Shown in pieces: positions 1 to 7,993 of a stretch of 15,348 nt of DNA. The translations under genes and the position numbers were made by a program. The DNA is from Rhodothermia bacterium (GTDB lineage: Bacteria > Bacteroidota > Rhodothermia > Rhodothermales > JABDKH01). The notes beneath the pieces were generated by a model, which was not told the DNA's origin, did not search any database, and saw only the letters and a list, made by a program, of their open reading frames with translations. Positions within the stretch are counted from its first letter, which is position 1. Every line of letters begins with the position of its first letter. The DNA lies in the NCBI GenBank assembly GCA_018679295.1, contig JAHHLP010000374.1, forward strand, positions 1 through 15,348, given 5' to 3'.

Positions 1-1
1 G

Positions 2-853
2 CTCTATACAAATCCCGAGTACGAGGTTAACACGCTTTCAAGCTCTACGCAGTTCGGCAATCCGAACCTGAAGCCAGAGCGAACCTTGGCATTCGAGATC
101 GGCCTTCAACAGGGTTTGACCGAGGCGCTTGGCCTGGAGCTTACACTCTTCACCAAAGACGTTCGTAATCTGACCGGCCAGGAGATACTGCGGACGCCCA
201 ACGGTGACTTTGCGGTTCGGTGGATCAACCGGGACTACGGTACCATTCGGGGGCTTACGTTCTCCCTATTCCAGCGCCCGTCCGGACCGATTTCGTGGAC
301 CCTCGACTACACGCTTCAGTTCGCAGACGGAACCGCATCGGATCCCGGCGAGGCGTTCGGCCGGCAGCAGGCGGGGCTCGAGCGTATCGTGCAGTTGGTT
401 CGTCTGAATTGGGACCGCCGGCACGTTCTTAACGGCACGTTTACAATCGAGCCTTACGACGGATTTACGGCGACCCTGGTGGGTCGACTTCGAAGCGGTG
501 AGCCGTATACGACGGTGAGGAACTTCATTCAGTCGAGCGAGCCGAATAATGCCAATCGTCCCTGGCAGGTATTCTCGGATCTGCGCGTGTACTTCAGACC
601 GAAGTTCATCAAGCAGGACGTCCAGCTCTTCGTGCAGGTGCAGAACCTTTTGGATACGCGGCCTCAGTTTGCCGTGTATTCCGACACCGGGCTCGCCGAT
701 GAGTCCGTCGAGAAGGAGCGCTTTCGGGATATCGCTGAGGAAACCAACCAATCCATCGTCGGCGGCGTCAACAGCCTGGACGAGTTCTACTATCAGCAGG
801 ACTGGTTTGGGGCGCCCCGAAAGGTGAGTCTCGGCGTCAGTTATCGATTCTAA
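2..853 (+). CDS. TonB-dependent receptor, C-terminal part (5' end outside window)
   Basis: The frame is open from base 2, so the gene starts before the window and only the last 283 codons are present. An outer-membrane receptor of this type imports a ligand such as a siderophore, glycan or peptide using TonB energy; the ligand cannot be told from this fragment. Near the start, at about nt 59-80, is NPNLKPE, the conserved signature of the last third of TonB-dependent receptor barrels. It is followed by alternating amphipathic strands, for example LRVYFRPKF and VQLFVQVQNLLDTR; the latter is the usual QNLLD/N-R motif near the end of these barrels. The protein ends in VSYRF with the terminal Phe typical of outer-membrane beta-barrels assembled by the Bam complex. 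The next gene, an exported protein, begins about 28 nt downstream, so the two are probably co-transcribed. Confidence 0.9.
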   Translation, partial: LYTNPEYEVNTLSSSTQFGNPNLKPERTLAFEIGLQQGLTEALGLELTLFTKDVRNLTGQEILRTPNGDFAVRWINRDYGTIRGLTFSLFQRPSGPISWTLDYTLQFADGTASDPGEAFGRQQAGLERIVQLVRLNWDRRHVLNGTFTIEPYDGFTATLVGRLRSGEPYTTVRNFIQSSEPNNANRPWQVFSDLRVYFRPKFIKQDVQLFVQVQNLLDTRPQFAVYSDTGLADESVEKERFRDIAEETNQSIVGGVNSLDEFYYQQDWFGAPRKVSLGVSYRF

Positions 854-881
854 TCAGATCTGTGGAGTAAGCAGGTTGAAC

Positions 882-3800
882 ATGCCCATCCGAATTCTCG
901 CCCTAGTTGGCTTGCTACTGTCGTTCGGCCTTGAGGCCTCGGCACAGAGCGTCATCCCGCGCGATATTCGCGGCGACGAAGACATGATTGCTCGCGGCAT
1001 CCTTGATGGTAATCTGATCCAGACCAATTTCAGAAACCACGGAGAAGCGTCGCGATGGAATGATCTCCCCTGGGGGATCTGGCCCCGCGGAATCGGCGAC
1101 CGACACCTGGACGGCATCGGTGTGATGGTGGCAGGCCGAGTAGTCGGTGAGCGCGCCAAGTGGCCTTTCTATGAGGGTAAGCCAGACACGCTCGTCAATC
1201 CGGTGATACTCACGTACCGCGAGGCGGGCACGACGACGGGCCCATCCGGCGAACGCTGGGGATGGCTGCCATTGCCCGGCTTCCACAACACCGCGCGACG
1301 CAATGCGCTGGGCGACCTCGAGCCGGTGCCTGCGTTAAGCGATGATGCGAGTTCGTGGCCGGTGGACTGGCCCGATCGCCGGGGCAATCCGGATGATCCG
1401 GGCTGGCCCGGCTCTTGGAATGGCTTCTTTGGCAAGGGCGTTTTCAACGCTGACCTCGAGAGCTACTACGTCATCGACGACCATTCCGACATGGAGTACT
1501 CGGTCGATCCCGACACTGACCGGCCCCTAAGCAACTTCGGCGTATTCTATCCGAGTCCCAGCGACTCGACGATGGGCGGCCTCGGCCTCCAGACGGCAGT
1601 CAGAATCTTTCAGTGGGCCAACGTCCTGGCCGAAGATGTGATGTTTTTGCTGTATCGCATCACGAACGTCGGGGAGACACTTTATGCGCCCAACCCCTCG
1701 TTGCCGGAAGACAGTCCCGACGAGGTCGGGCTCTGGTTCTCGCAGCTGATGGACTACGGCCTGGGTTGGGAGGAAGGAGACGAACTCTCAAGATTCGATG
1801 CCCAGCTTGACGTGGTGTTTGGATGGGATATTGATGGCGTCGGCACCAACGCGACGGGCGGCCAGTATGACCTAGGGTACACCGGCTTCGCCTTTCTCGA
1901 GAGTCCGGCCCGGGATGACGACGGCCGCGACGACGACGGCGACGGCATCATCGACGAGCTTCGGTTCGGCGGCCCCGGCGTCTTGATCGAAGGGCAGGAT
2001 GACATCCGGGCGTTCGTTGAGGCCAACTATGACCTGGTGGCCTTTGAGGCGTTCAACGGCCCTCTGGAAGAAAGAGATGCCTACGAAGCCGGATACTGGT
2101 GGACGGGCGACGAGAACCTCGACTGGCGCACGTTCGACGACCAGAACGAGGACGGTATGTGGGATCCGAACACCGAATTCGTTAACAACGACGTCGGACT
2201 GGACGGGCTCGGCCCGCTCGATCTCGGCTATCCGGGTCCGGATACCGGGGAAGGAAACGGGATTCCGGATCCTGGCGAACCGAACTTCGACGAAACCGAT
2301 ATCGATGAATCGGATCAGATCGGTCTGACAGGTTTCGATCTAAACGATCGGCCCTTCTACGAAAATGCCGACAACCTCCGAACTGACACTTGGCTGTTCG
2401 ATCGGATAAAGAACGTTGCAGAGCCGAACATCAATATCTCGGGCGGGCTCAAGGAGGGCCAGGAAGGAGATCGAGCGGAGCCGTTCATCCTCTTCACCTC
2501 CGGACCCGTGGGGCTGGAGCCAAACACCACTACGTTCTTTTCGACGGCGTGGATTTTCGGCGCGGATGAAGCCGACTTCTTTAAGAACCGCCGAACGGTA
2601 CAGTCGATTTACGACGCGGATTATTCATTTGCTCAGCCGCCCTTCACACCTACGCTGACAGCGGTACCCGGCGACGGTAGGGTCGTTCTGACGTGGGACA
2701 CGGTATCGGTGGCGAGCTTTGACCGATTCACGCAGGAGCAGGACTTTGAAGGTTTCCGCCTCTACAAAGGAACCGATCCTCTCATCTCGGACGCGCGGAG
2801 CATAACGGACGTAGACGGAATCCCGACCTTCTTCAAGCCCCTCGCGCAGTGGGACCTCGTCAATGGTATTCAGGGTCCCATATCTGTGTTCGAGGGTGCT
2901 GCGAGCTACGATTTGGGTGATGACACCGGCCTCGCATTCTCGTACATCGATGAAGATGTCACCAACGGTATTCCGTACTATTACGCCCTCGTAGCGTACG
3001 ACCGCGGCGTGATCGATAGTGTTAACGCCAAGGTGGAGATCGATCCACAGGAGAACGTCTTCAACGTAAGTACCGATCTCGCGGGCAACGTACTAGGCGT
3101 CTCTCAGAACGCGGCTGTTGTCGTACCGAGATCACTTCCCGCCGGTTTTGTCGGCGGACAAGCGAACGAAGACCTGACGCAGGTCACCGGAGGCATTGGA
3201 ACCGGTGAGATTGCGGTTCGAATCCTCGTTGACGAGTTGGTCAAACCGGACACCGTCTACAAGGTCACGTTCCACAGCGAGCCGCTTGAAGGCACGGAGC
3301 TCTACAACACCGTCGCCTTTGACATATTCAACGTGACGTCCAATACGCAGGTTGTACCCAGATCGCCGTTGGTCGACACGACCCCGATGGTCGACGGCTT
3401 CGTCGTGGATATCCTCAACGATGAAGTGGTTCGGAATGTTGAGGGATCTGTCGCCAGCTTCATCGAATACGACACGCCGAATCTAGGCTATGTCGGAAAT
3501 GAAGGCACCGCCCAGGAGACTTTCTCTCTGGACCCGTCCATACTCGATGAGTACAGCACAAACTGGCTAGCCTCTGTGGCCCTCGGTGATGCGACGGGCA
3601 GCGCACTGTTTGCGCCGTCGGTGGACGATTTTGAGCTTCGATGGGTTGACCCGGTGGACTCAACGTACCGACCTGTTAGGTTCGGCTCGTTCTTGCGCGC
3701 TGAGATTCCGGTCTTCGCTGTCAATGTTAGCCAGAACACGCCGGCCGACCTGTTCATCGAGGACGTCAACCAGAATGACGAATTCGATGCGGGCGACGTG

Positions 3801-4316
3801 CTCATAGTCTACGAGCGTGACGGCGTCTTCAGAAAATTCCGCCACCGGGTGACCTTCCAGCTTCCCGAGGGAGTTACGGAATCGATACCGCCGTCCGCTG
3901 GCAACAAGTTGCGGGTCTCTGTCGAGCGAGAGTTCGACAATAACGACTTCTTCCAATTCACCCTGTCGAAGGCATCCATTGACGCGGACAAGGCGAAGGG
4001 CGAATTGGACAGGATCTCTGTCGTACCTAACCCCTACGTCGGGGCGTCTCAATTCGAGCCGCGATCGCAGATCGCGGGCCGAGGAGAACGCCGCATCCAG
4101 TTTATCAATCTTCCGCAGAAGTGCACGATCAACATCTTCAATCTGCGAGGCGAGTTGATTCAGACCATCGAGCACGATGGCGTCGGAAGCGACGGGTCGG
4201 AGTTCTGGAACCTTAGAACGCGCGACGAGCAGGATGCAGCGTACGGTGTATACGTCTATCATGTGAAGGCTGACGGGGTCGGAGAACGCGTCGGCAAATT
4301 TGCCCTGGTCAAATGA
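882..4316 (+). CDS. large secreted surface protein with FN3-like domain and C-terminal FlgD/T9SS-type sorting domain
   Basis: About 1144 aa, exported. I chose ATG 882 because an AGG lies 6 nt upstream; an in-frame TTG at 876 is an alternative. Residues 1-22 form a signal peptide (MPIRILALVGLLL, cleavage after ASA before QS). The body is very acidic and rich in Asp, Asn and Gly. It has several DxDxDG-like loops: a dense Asp/Gly stretch at about 345-359, DQNEDGMWD near 420 and DVNQNDEFDAGD near 960, all resembling EF-hand/dockerin/thrombospondin-3 calcium loops. Residues about 586-705 look like a fibronectin type III fold (VVLTWD, FRLYKG, then NGIPYYYALVAYD). The last ~100 residues start with VVPNPYVG and continue with IFNLRGELI and YGVYVYHVKA, matching FlgD-Ig-like or type IX secretion type A sorting domains. 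The function is unknown. The signal, the C-terminal domain and the adjoining PorV-like gene point to a cell-surface or secreted product. No catalytic domain was recognised. Confidence 0.85.
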   Translation: MPIRILALVGLLLSFGLEASAQSVIPRDIRGDEDMIARGILDGNLIQTNFRNHGEASRWNDLPWGIWPRGIGDRHLDGIGVMVAGRVVGERAKWPFYEGKPDTLVNPVILTYREAGTTTGPSGERWGWLPLPGFHNTARRNALGDLEPVPALSDDASSWPVDWPDRRGNPDDPGWPGSWNGFFGKGVFNADLESYYVIDDHSDMEYSVDPDTDRPLSNFGVFYPSPSDSTMGGLGLQTAVRIFQWANVLAEDVMFLLYRITNVGETLYAPNPSLPEDSPDEVGLWFSQLMDYGLGWEEGDELSRFDAQLDVVFGWDIDGVGTNATGGQYDLGYTGFAFLESPARDDDGRDDDGDGIIDELRFGGPGVLIEGQDDIRAFVEANYDLVAFEAFNGPLEERDAYEAGYWWTGDENLDWRTFDDQNEDGMWDPNTEFVNNDVGLDGLGPLDLGYPGPDTGEGNGIPDPGEPNFDETDIDESDQIGLTGFDLNDRPFYENADNLRTDTWLFDRIKNVAEPNINISGGLKEGQEGDRAEPFILFTSGPVGLEPNTTTFFSTAWIFGADEADFFKNRRTVQSIYDADYSFAQPPFTPTLTAVPGDGRVVLTWDTVSVASFDRFTQEQDFEGFRLYKGTDPLISDARSITDVDGIPTFFKPLAQWDLVNGIQGPISVFEGAASYDLGDDTGLAFSYIDEDVTNGIPYYYALVAYDRGVIDSVNAKVEIDPQENVFNVSTDLAGNVLGVSQNAAVVVPRSLPAGFVGGQANEDLTQVTGGIGTGEIAVRILVDELVKPDTVYKVTFHSEPLEGTELYNTVAFDIFNVTSNTQVVPRSPLVDTTPMVDGFVVDILNDEVVRNVEGSVASFIEYDTPNLGYVGNEGTAQETFSLDPSILDEYSTNWLASVALGDATGSALFAPSVDDFELRWVDPVDSTYRPVRFGSFLRAEIPVFAVNVSQNTPADLFIEDVNQNDEFDAGDVLIVYERDGVFRKFRHRVTFQLPEGVTESIPPSAGNKLRVSVEREFDNNDFFQFTLSKASIDADKAKGELDRISVVPNPYVGASQFEPRSQIAGRGERRIQFINLPQKCTINIFNLRGELIQTIEHDGVGSDGSEFWNLRTRDEQDAAYGVYVYHVKADGVGERVGKFALVK

Positions 4317-5416
4317 TGAAATACTTCCTGGACAGTTTGAGTGGAGGCAGCGGCGCCACAGGCTCGTTCCGCCTCGTTCGCTCGACGGCAGCATGTTTTG
4401 TACTTCTCCTTGTGATGGACGTGGGCCATTCGGCGATCGCGCAGAGTCGCGTCGGCACGACCGCGGCGCCATTCCTTACGCTCGGCACGGGCGCACGGGG
4501 CAGTGCGTTGGGGCACGCCTATACCGCGATGGCGAGCGGTCCGGACGCGCTCTTCTGGAATCCCGGCGCGGCATCGGTTCCGCACAGAGGTGAATACAGA
4601 GGCGGCGCCTTCTTCACGCACCACAACCGGTTTGCCGGGATCGACTATAATGCGGCCGCGGTCGTCGTTCCTGTGACCGGTTCAGGTGTGATTGGACTCA
4701 GCCTGGCGTCGGTGGATTATGGCAGGATGGACGTGACGACGGTGTTTGATCCGGATGGAACAGGTGAGACGTTCACGGCCACGGACCTTGCGATCGGCGT
4801 CACGTACTCGACGCCGCTTACGCCTTCATTCTACTTCGGAGGTACGGCGAAGTACATCCGGCAGTCGATTCGGGATATGAGTGCTCAGACCGGGGCTGTC
4901 GACTTTGGATTCGTACTCACGACGAACTATCTCAATGGCATGAAGATCGCCGCCACGCTGACAAACTTCGGCGGCAAGATGACCATGAGCGGCGTGAACT
5001 CACAGGTTGCCGTCGACGTGGCTCAGAACATCAGTGGCAGCAACGAGGACATACCGGCCGAGCTTAAGATGGACTCCTGGAATCTGCCTCTGCAGTTCAA
5101 GTTCGGAATCGCACTGCCTGTAGTTGACATGAACAACGTACAGTTCGTTGTGCTTGCCGACGCAAACCAGTCGAATGACAACGACCTGAATTCGGACCTC
5201 GGCGCGCAGCTCAGATACGACACACGGACGGTGACCTTCGACGCGAGGTTCGGGTACAAAGACCTGTTCCTGGAAGACAATGTAGACAGCCACTTCTCCT
5301 ATGGCGCTGGGCTGGAGGTCCGCGTCTCCAAAGTGCGCTTCGGCTTCGACTATGCATACGTACCGTTCGACGCCCTCAGCGATATCCAGATGATCGACTT
5401 CCGCGTGTATTTCTAG
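4313..5416 (+). CDS. PorV/PorQ-family outer-membrane beta-barrel protein
   Basis: 367 aa. The start ATG overlaps the preceding stop codon (ATGA, 4 nt), which predicts translational coupling; ATG 4316 is an equally possible start. A basic, then hydrophobic N-terminus ends in SAIAQS, a signal peptide cut at about residue 44. The mature protein opens with a stretch typical of PorV/PorQ relatives: GARGSALGHAYTA followed by DALFWNPGA (about residues 61-86). Many short amphipathic beta-strands follow (VIGLSLASVDYG, FYFGGTAKYI, MKIAATLTNFGG, VTFDARFGYKD), and the protein ends in DFRVYF with a terminal Phe. In Bacteroidota, PorV is the outer-membrane shuttle that moves type IX substrates from the translocon to the attachment complex. 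Here it sits directly after a protein with a sorting-type C-terminal domain, so it may serve that substrate. The family assignment is firm; the substrate link is inferred from gene order. Confidence 0.85.
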   Translation: MMKYFLDSLSGGSGATGSFRLVRSTAACFVLLLVMDVGHSAIAQSRVGTTAAPFLTLGTGARGSALGHAYTAMASGPDALFWNPGAASVPHRGEYRGGAFFTHHNRFAGIDYNAAAVVVPVTGSGVIGLSLASVDYGRMDVTTVFDPDGTGETFTATDLAIGVTYSTPLTPSFYFGGTAKYIRQSIRDMSAQTGAVDFGFVLTTNYLNGMKIAATLTNFGGKMTMSGVNSQVAVDVAQNISGSNEDIPAELKMDSWNLPLQFKFGIALPVVDMNNVQFVVLADANQSNDNDLNSDLGAQLRYDTRTVTFDARFGYKDLFLEDNVDSHFSYGAGLEVRVSKVRFGFDYAYVPFDALSDIQMIDFRVYF

Positions 5417-5480
5417 CGGATCTTTGCGCGGCGGAGCGTCATTGAACCCCGCCAGCCTACTCGGAACGCCACGTCGTTCT

Positions 5481-7172
5481 ATGTCCCAATTTATGTCGAA
5501 GTATAGACTGACCACGTCTACGCTTGTGGTCATTGCACTTCTTCCCGCTTGCAGATCGCAAGAAAGCACCGACCTCCCGGATCCCGTCCTGGCCACAGCC
5601 AACGGCGTTGACATCACGCGCAGCTGGTTTGAAAGCTCGTACGTGAACCTGATGATTCACACAGGCGAGAACGACACGCCGGCGTATCGATACATCCACC
5701 TCGACAACATGATCGACAACATCCTCCTGGAGGGTGAAGCGAAGGCGCGGGAGATGGACGAAGACTCCAGTTTCAAGCGCTACGAGGTCTTGCAGACGAA
5801 GAAGGCCCTGGGTTGGCGATTTCTGGAGGAGACAGTCCTCGAGGACCTCGAGCCGCTAAGTGATAGAGAGATGCGCGTCGCATTTGAGCGGTTCAAGACG
5901 AAGGTTGTGGTCCGGCACCTGTTCTACCTTGATCCACAGCTCGCTCAGGAAGCTTACAGCAGGCTCCAGGAAGGTCGCAGTTTTCTGGACGAGGCTCAGG
6001 TCGCGTATGGTCTCGCCGAATACGATTCATCGGCCGGATTTCTTGGTCCGATGTCGTACTTCGAGACAGACGACGCATTTGCCGCTGCCGCATGGTCACT
6101 GGATCTGGGCGAGTATTCCTCCCCTGTCAAGAGCCGATTCGGCTACCACATTATTCGGGTCGAAAACAAGGTCGTGAACCCAATCATCACGGAGTCCGAG
6201 TACCTGGCCCGAAAGGAAGGAATCCGGCAGCGCGAAAGGCAAAGACGCGTGCGGCTGGAAGGCGATCGATTCGTTCATGAGTTCATGTCGGGCCTGGAGG
6301 TACGTGTCAACCGCGAAGCAGTCGCGGGCCTGCAGTTGCTTATCGAGGAGCTTGAGAATACGGTCGGCTCGCAAGCGGTTTCCCTTTACGACGAAGAGAC
6401 GAGAGCTTTGGCGGCCAGGGAGCTCGCTTCAAGTTTGTCCCCTAATACTGCGCTGGCTTCATTCGTTTGGCGCGGCGATACCTACGCATTCACTGTTTCG
6501 GACTATCTGGAGTGGTTGCCTGAGCTTACGTTTCAGGAGGCTCGCCACCGGACCGCTGCGTCTGTCGGACGAGCGCTACGAAACGAGGCCCTCTCTTTGG
6601 AAGGCTTTCACCGAGGATTGGATGACGCCCGAACTGAAACTGAGGTTCGAAGGACGACCATTCGGTTCCTCTCGGCTCAGCTGCGACGTGACCTGAGGGC
6701 CGATACCACTGTTCAGCTGGATGAGGCCTTCCTTCTGGAAGCGTTCGAGCGACTCGGCTATGCTTCCCGATTGCAGACGCGTGCTACGTTCTGGGTTATT
6801 CCATTCCCATCGCGGGCTGACGCCAGTCGGGCCGAGGAGGACATAGAGGCCGGGCTTCGACGCCCTGAGGAATATCAGGGATTCGTGTCGTACGATGATC
6901 GCGACCTTGAGGGACTTGCGGAGTGGGGTGTACATGCACGGACAGCGCCACTGGACGACGTTCTTGTGACAGGTTTGTCGAGAGACAGGTGGTTTCTCCT
7001 GAGAGTGGATAGCCGACGCTCGGATACCCCTTCGTTCGACGACTTCCGTCAGGAACTGGCGGAGGAGTCGGCGCCGTACATTTCCGAATACCGACTGATC
7101 GAGGACCTCCGTGCCAGTGCAGAGATTCGGGTTGACACAACGTTGTTCGAGGAGATTATGACGCTCGAGTGA
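5481..7172 (+). CDS. SurA-like parvulin peptidyl-prolyl isomerase lipoprotein
   Basis: About 563 aa from ATG 5481; the frame extends up to a TTG at 5424, and ATG 5493 is also possible. ATG 5481 or 5493 places a proper lipoprotein signal at the N-terminus: MSKYRLTTS, a hydrophobic run, then the lipobox LPAC with Cys at residue 24. The precursor should therefore be lipidated and act at the periplasmic face of a membrane. Residues about 25-140 are helical and resemble the SurA/PrsA N-terminal chaperone domain. Residues about 142-231 are a parvulin domain with VRHLFYLD, GFLGPMSYF, LGEYSSPV and FGYHIIRVE, keeping the two conserved His positions. Residues about 432-513 look like a second, decayed parvulin fold. 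Such proteins help outer-membrane barrels or secreted proteins to fold, which fits the three envelope genes just upstream; the gap to the PorV-like gene is 64 nt. Confidence 0.85.
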   Translation: MSQFMSKYRLTTSTLVVIALLPACRSQESTDLPDPVLATANGVDITRSWFESSYVNLMIHTGENDTPAYRYIHLDNMIDNILLEGEAKAREMDEDSSFKRYEVLQTKKALGWRFLEETVLEDLEPLSDREMRVAFERFKTKVVVRHLFYLDPQLAQEAYSRLQEGRSFLDEAQVAYGLAEYDSSAGFLGPMSYFETDDAFAAAAWSLDLGEYSSPVKSRFGYHIIRVENKVVNPIITESEYLARKEGIRQRERQRRVRLEGDRFVHEFMSGLEVRVNREAVAGLQLLIEELENTVGSQAVSLYDEETRALAARELASSLSPNTALASFVWRGDTYAFTVSDYLEWLPELTFQEARHRTAASVGRALRNEALSLEGFHRGLDDARTETEVRRTTIRFLSAQLRRDLRADTTVQLDEAFLLEAFERLGYASRLQTRATFWVIPFPSRADASRAEEDIEAGLRRPEEYQGFVSYDDRDLEGLAEWGVHARTAPLDDVLVTGLSRDRWFLLRVDSRRSDTPSFDDFRQELAEESAPYISEYRLIEDLRASAEIRVDTTLFEEIMTLE

Positions 7173-7198
7173 ACTCGCCCGGCGTCATCGTGGACCGA

Positions 7199-7229
7199 TT
7201 GCCCATGCCCTCATCCAACGCTAAATTTT
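7199..7229 (+). promoter_or_regulatory. candidate promoter upstream of the BioD-like gene
   Basis: TTGCCC (7199-7204), a 17-nt spacer and TAAATT (7222-7227) fit a sigma-70-like promoter. The same bases also fit the Bacteroidota pattern TTG, about 20 nt, then TAnnTTT. The site lies in the 102-nt gap after the envelope block, about 46 nt before ATG 7275, in a locally AT-richer stretch. This would start a separate transcription unit for the 7275-9712 genes. It is a pattern match only. Confidence 0.35.
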
Positions 7230-7274
7230 AGTTTCCCACTGTTTATCCCGACGGCGCGGACAGTATCCTCCCAC

Positions 7275-7973
7275 ATGGGCGAAGGTCTTTTCCTTATCGG
7301 TACCGACCGTGGCGTCGGAAAGACGATGGTAGGTGTATCGCTTGTGGCCATCCTTCGGCGCATGGGCGTCGACGCCACGATGATGACACCGATCTCTACC
7401 GGCGGGTCGGTCGAGAGCGCCGTCGAACTGCTGCGAGAAATTGGTCTGGAAGAGGACCGCCAACTTGTGACACCACTGTCCTATGAGACGCCGGCTGCAC
7501 CCTATGTGGCATCCCGGGTGGAAGGTCGTCCGGTCGATCTCGCGCGGGTTATGACGGCCTATAAGGCACTTCGAGAAGCCGGGAAATTTGTTGTTGTCGA
7601 GGGCGGCGGGGCAATGGTACCTCTGACGCGAAACAGGACGACCATTGACTTGCTCAAGGACTTCGGGCTCCCCTCGTTGATTGTTGCCCGAACGGGCCGC
7701 GGCACCCTGAATCACTGCCTCCTGACGCTCCGCATGATGCTCGCGGCGGGCGAAGCACCGATCGGCTTCATCCTGAATGGTTTCGGACAGCACGGTGACG
7801 GCTTTGCCGAGGCGCTCAACCCGGACATCGTCTCAGAGCTTGCAAGACCGACCCCCGTTCTTGCCACAATGGAATGGCGACCGGAGTACAGGTCGGACAT
7901 CAATGGGTTTATCGATGCACTCGACCGGCAAACGCCTCTCAAGGTTGCCTTGAATAATCTATTGACGGACTAG
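7275..7973 (+). CDS. BioD-like P-loop protein (dethiobiotin synthetase family) with altered active site
   Basis: 232 aa, close to the length of BioD (~225), which forms the ureido ring of dethiobiotin from DAPA, CO2 and ATP. Family features are clear: the P-loop GTDRGVGKT (residues 9-17), TPISTG (38-43) at the position of the BioD KPxxxG motif, PAAPYVAS then EGRPVDL, VVVEGGGAMVPL (about 106-117), NHCLLTL, and FILNGFG for nucleotide-base binding. The lysine of KPxxxG (Lys37 in E. coli, which contacts the substrate) is Thr38 here, and the Asp of the following SD motif (Asp54, a Mg ligand) has no obvious counterpart. The fold and ATP binding look intact, but true dethiobiotin synthesis is doubtful. 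No bioA, bioB or bioF is visible. The next gene starts 20 nt downstream. It could be a divergent BioD or a repurposed ATPase of the BioD/CobQ type. Confidence 0.75.
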   Translation: MGEGLFLIGTDRGVGKTMVGVSLVAILRRMGVDATMMTPISTGGSVESAVELLREIGLEEDRQLVTPLSYETPAAPYVASRVEGRPVDLARVMTAYKALREAGKFVVVEGGGAMVPLTRNRTTIDLLKDFGLPSLIVARTGRGTLNHCLLTLRMMLAAGEAPIGFILNGFGQHGDGFAEALNPDIVSELARPTPVLATMEWRPEYRSDINGFIDALDRQTPLKVALNNLLTD

Positions 7974-7993
7974 TCCCACCAATCGACACTGTT

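Noticed and set aside
3660..4472. 270-aa reverse-strand open frame
   Set aside because: It lies across the end of the large secreted protein and the start of the PorV-like gene, both well supported on the + strand. Its sequence shows no family motif and it is a GC-rich shadow.
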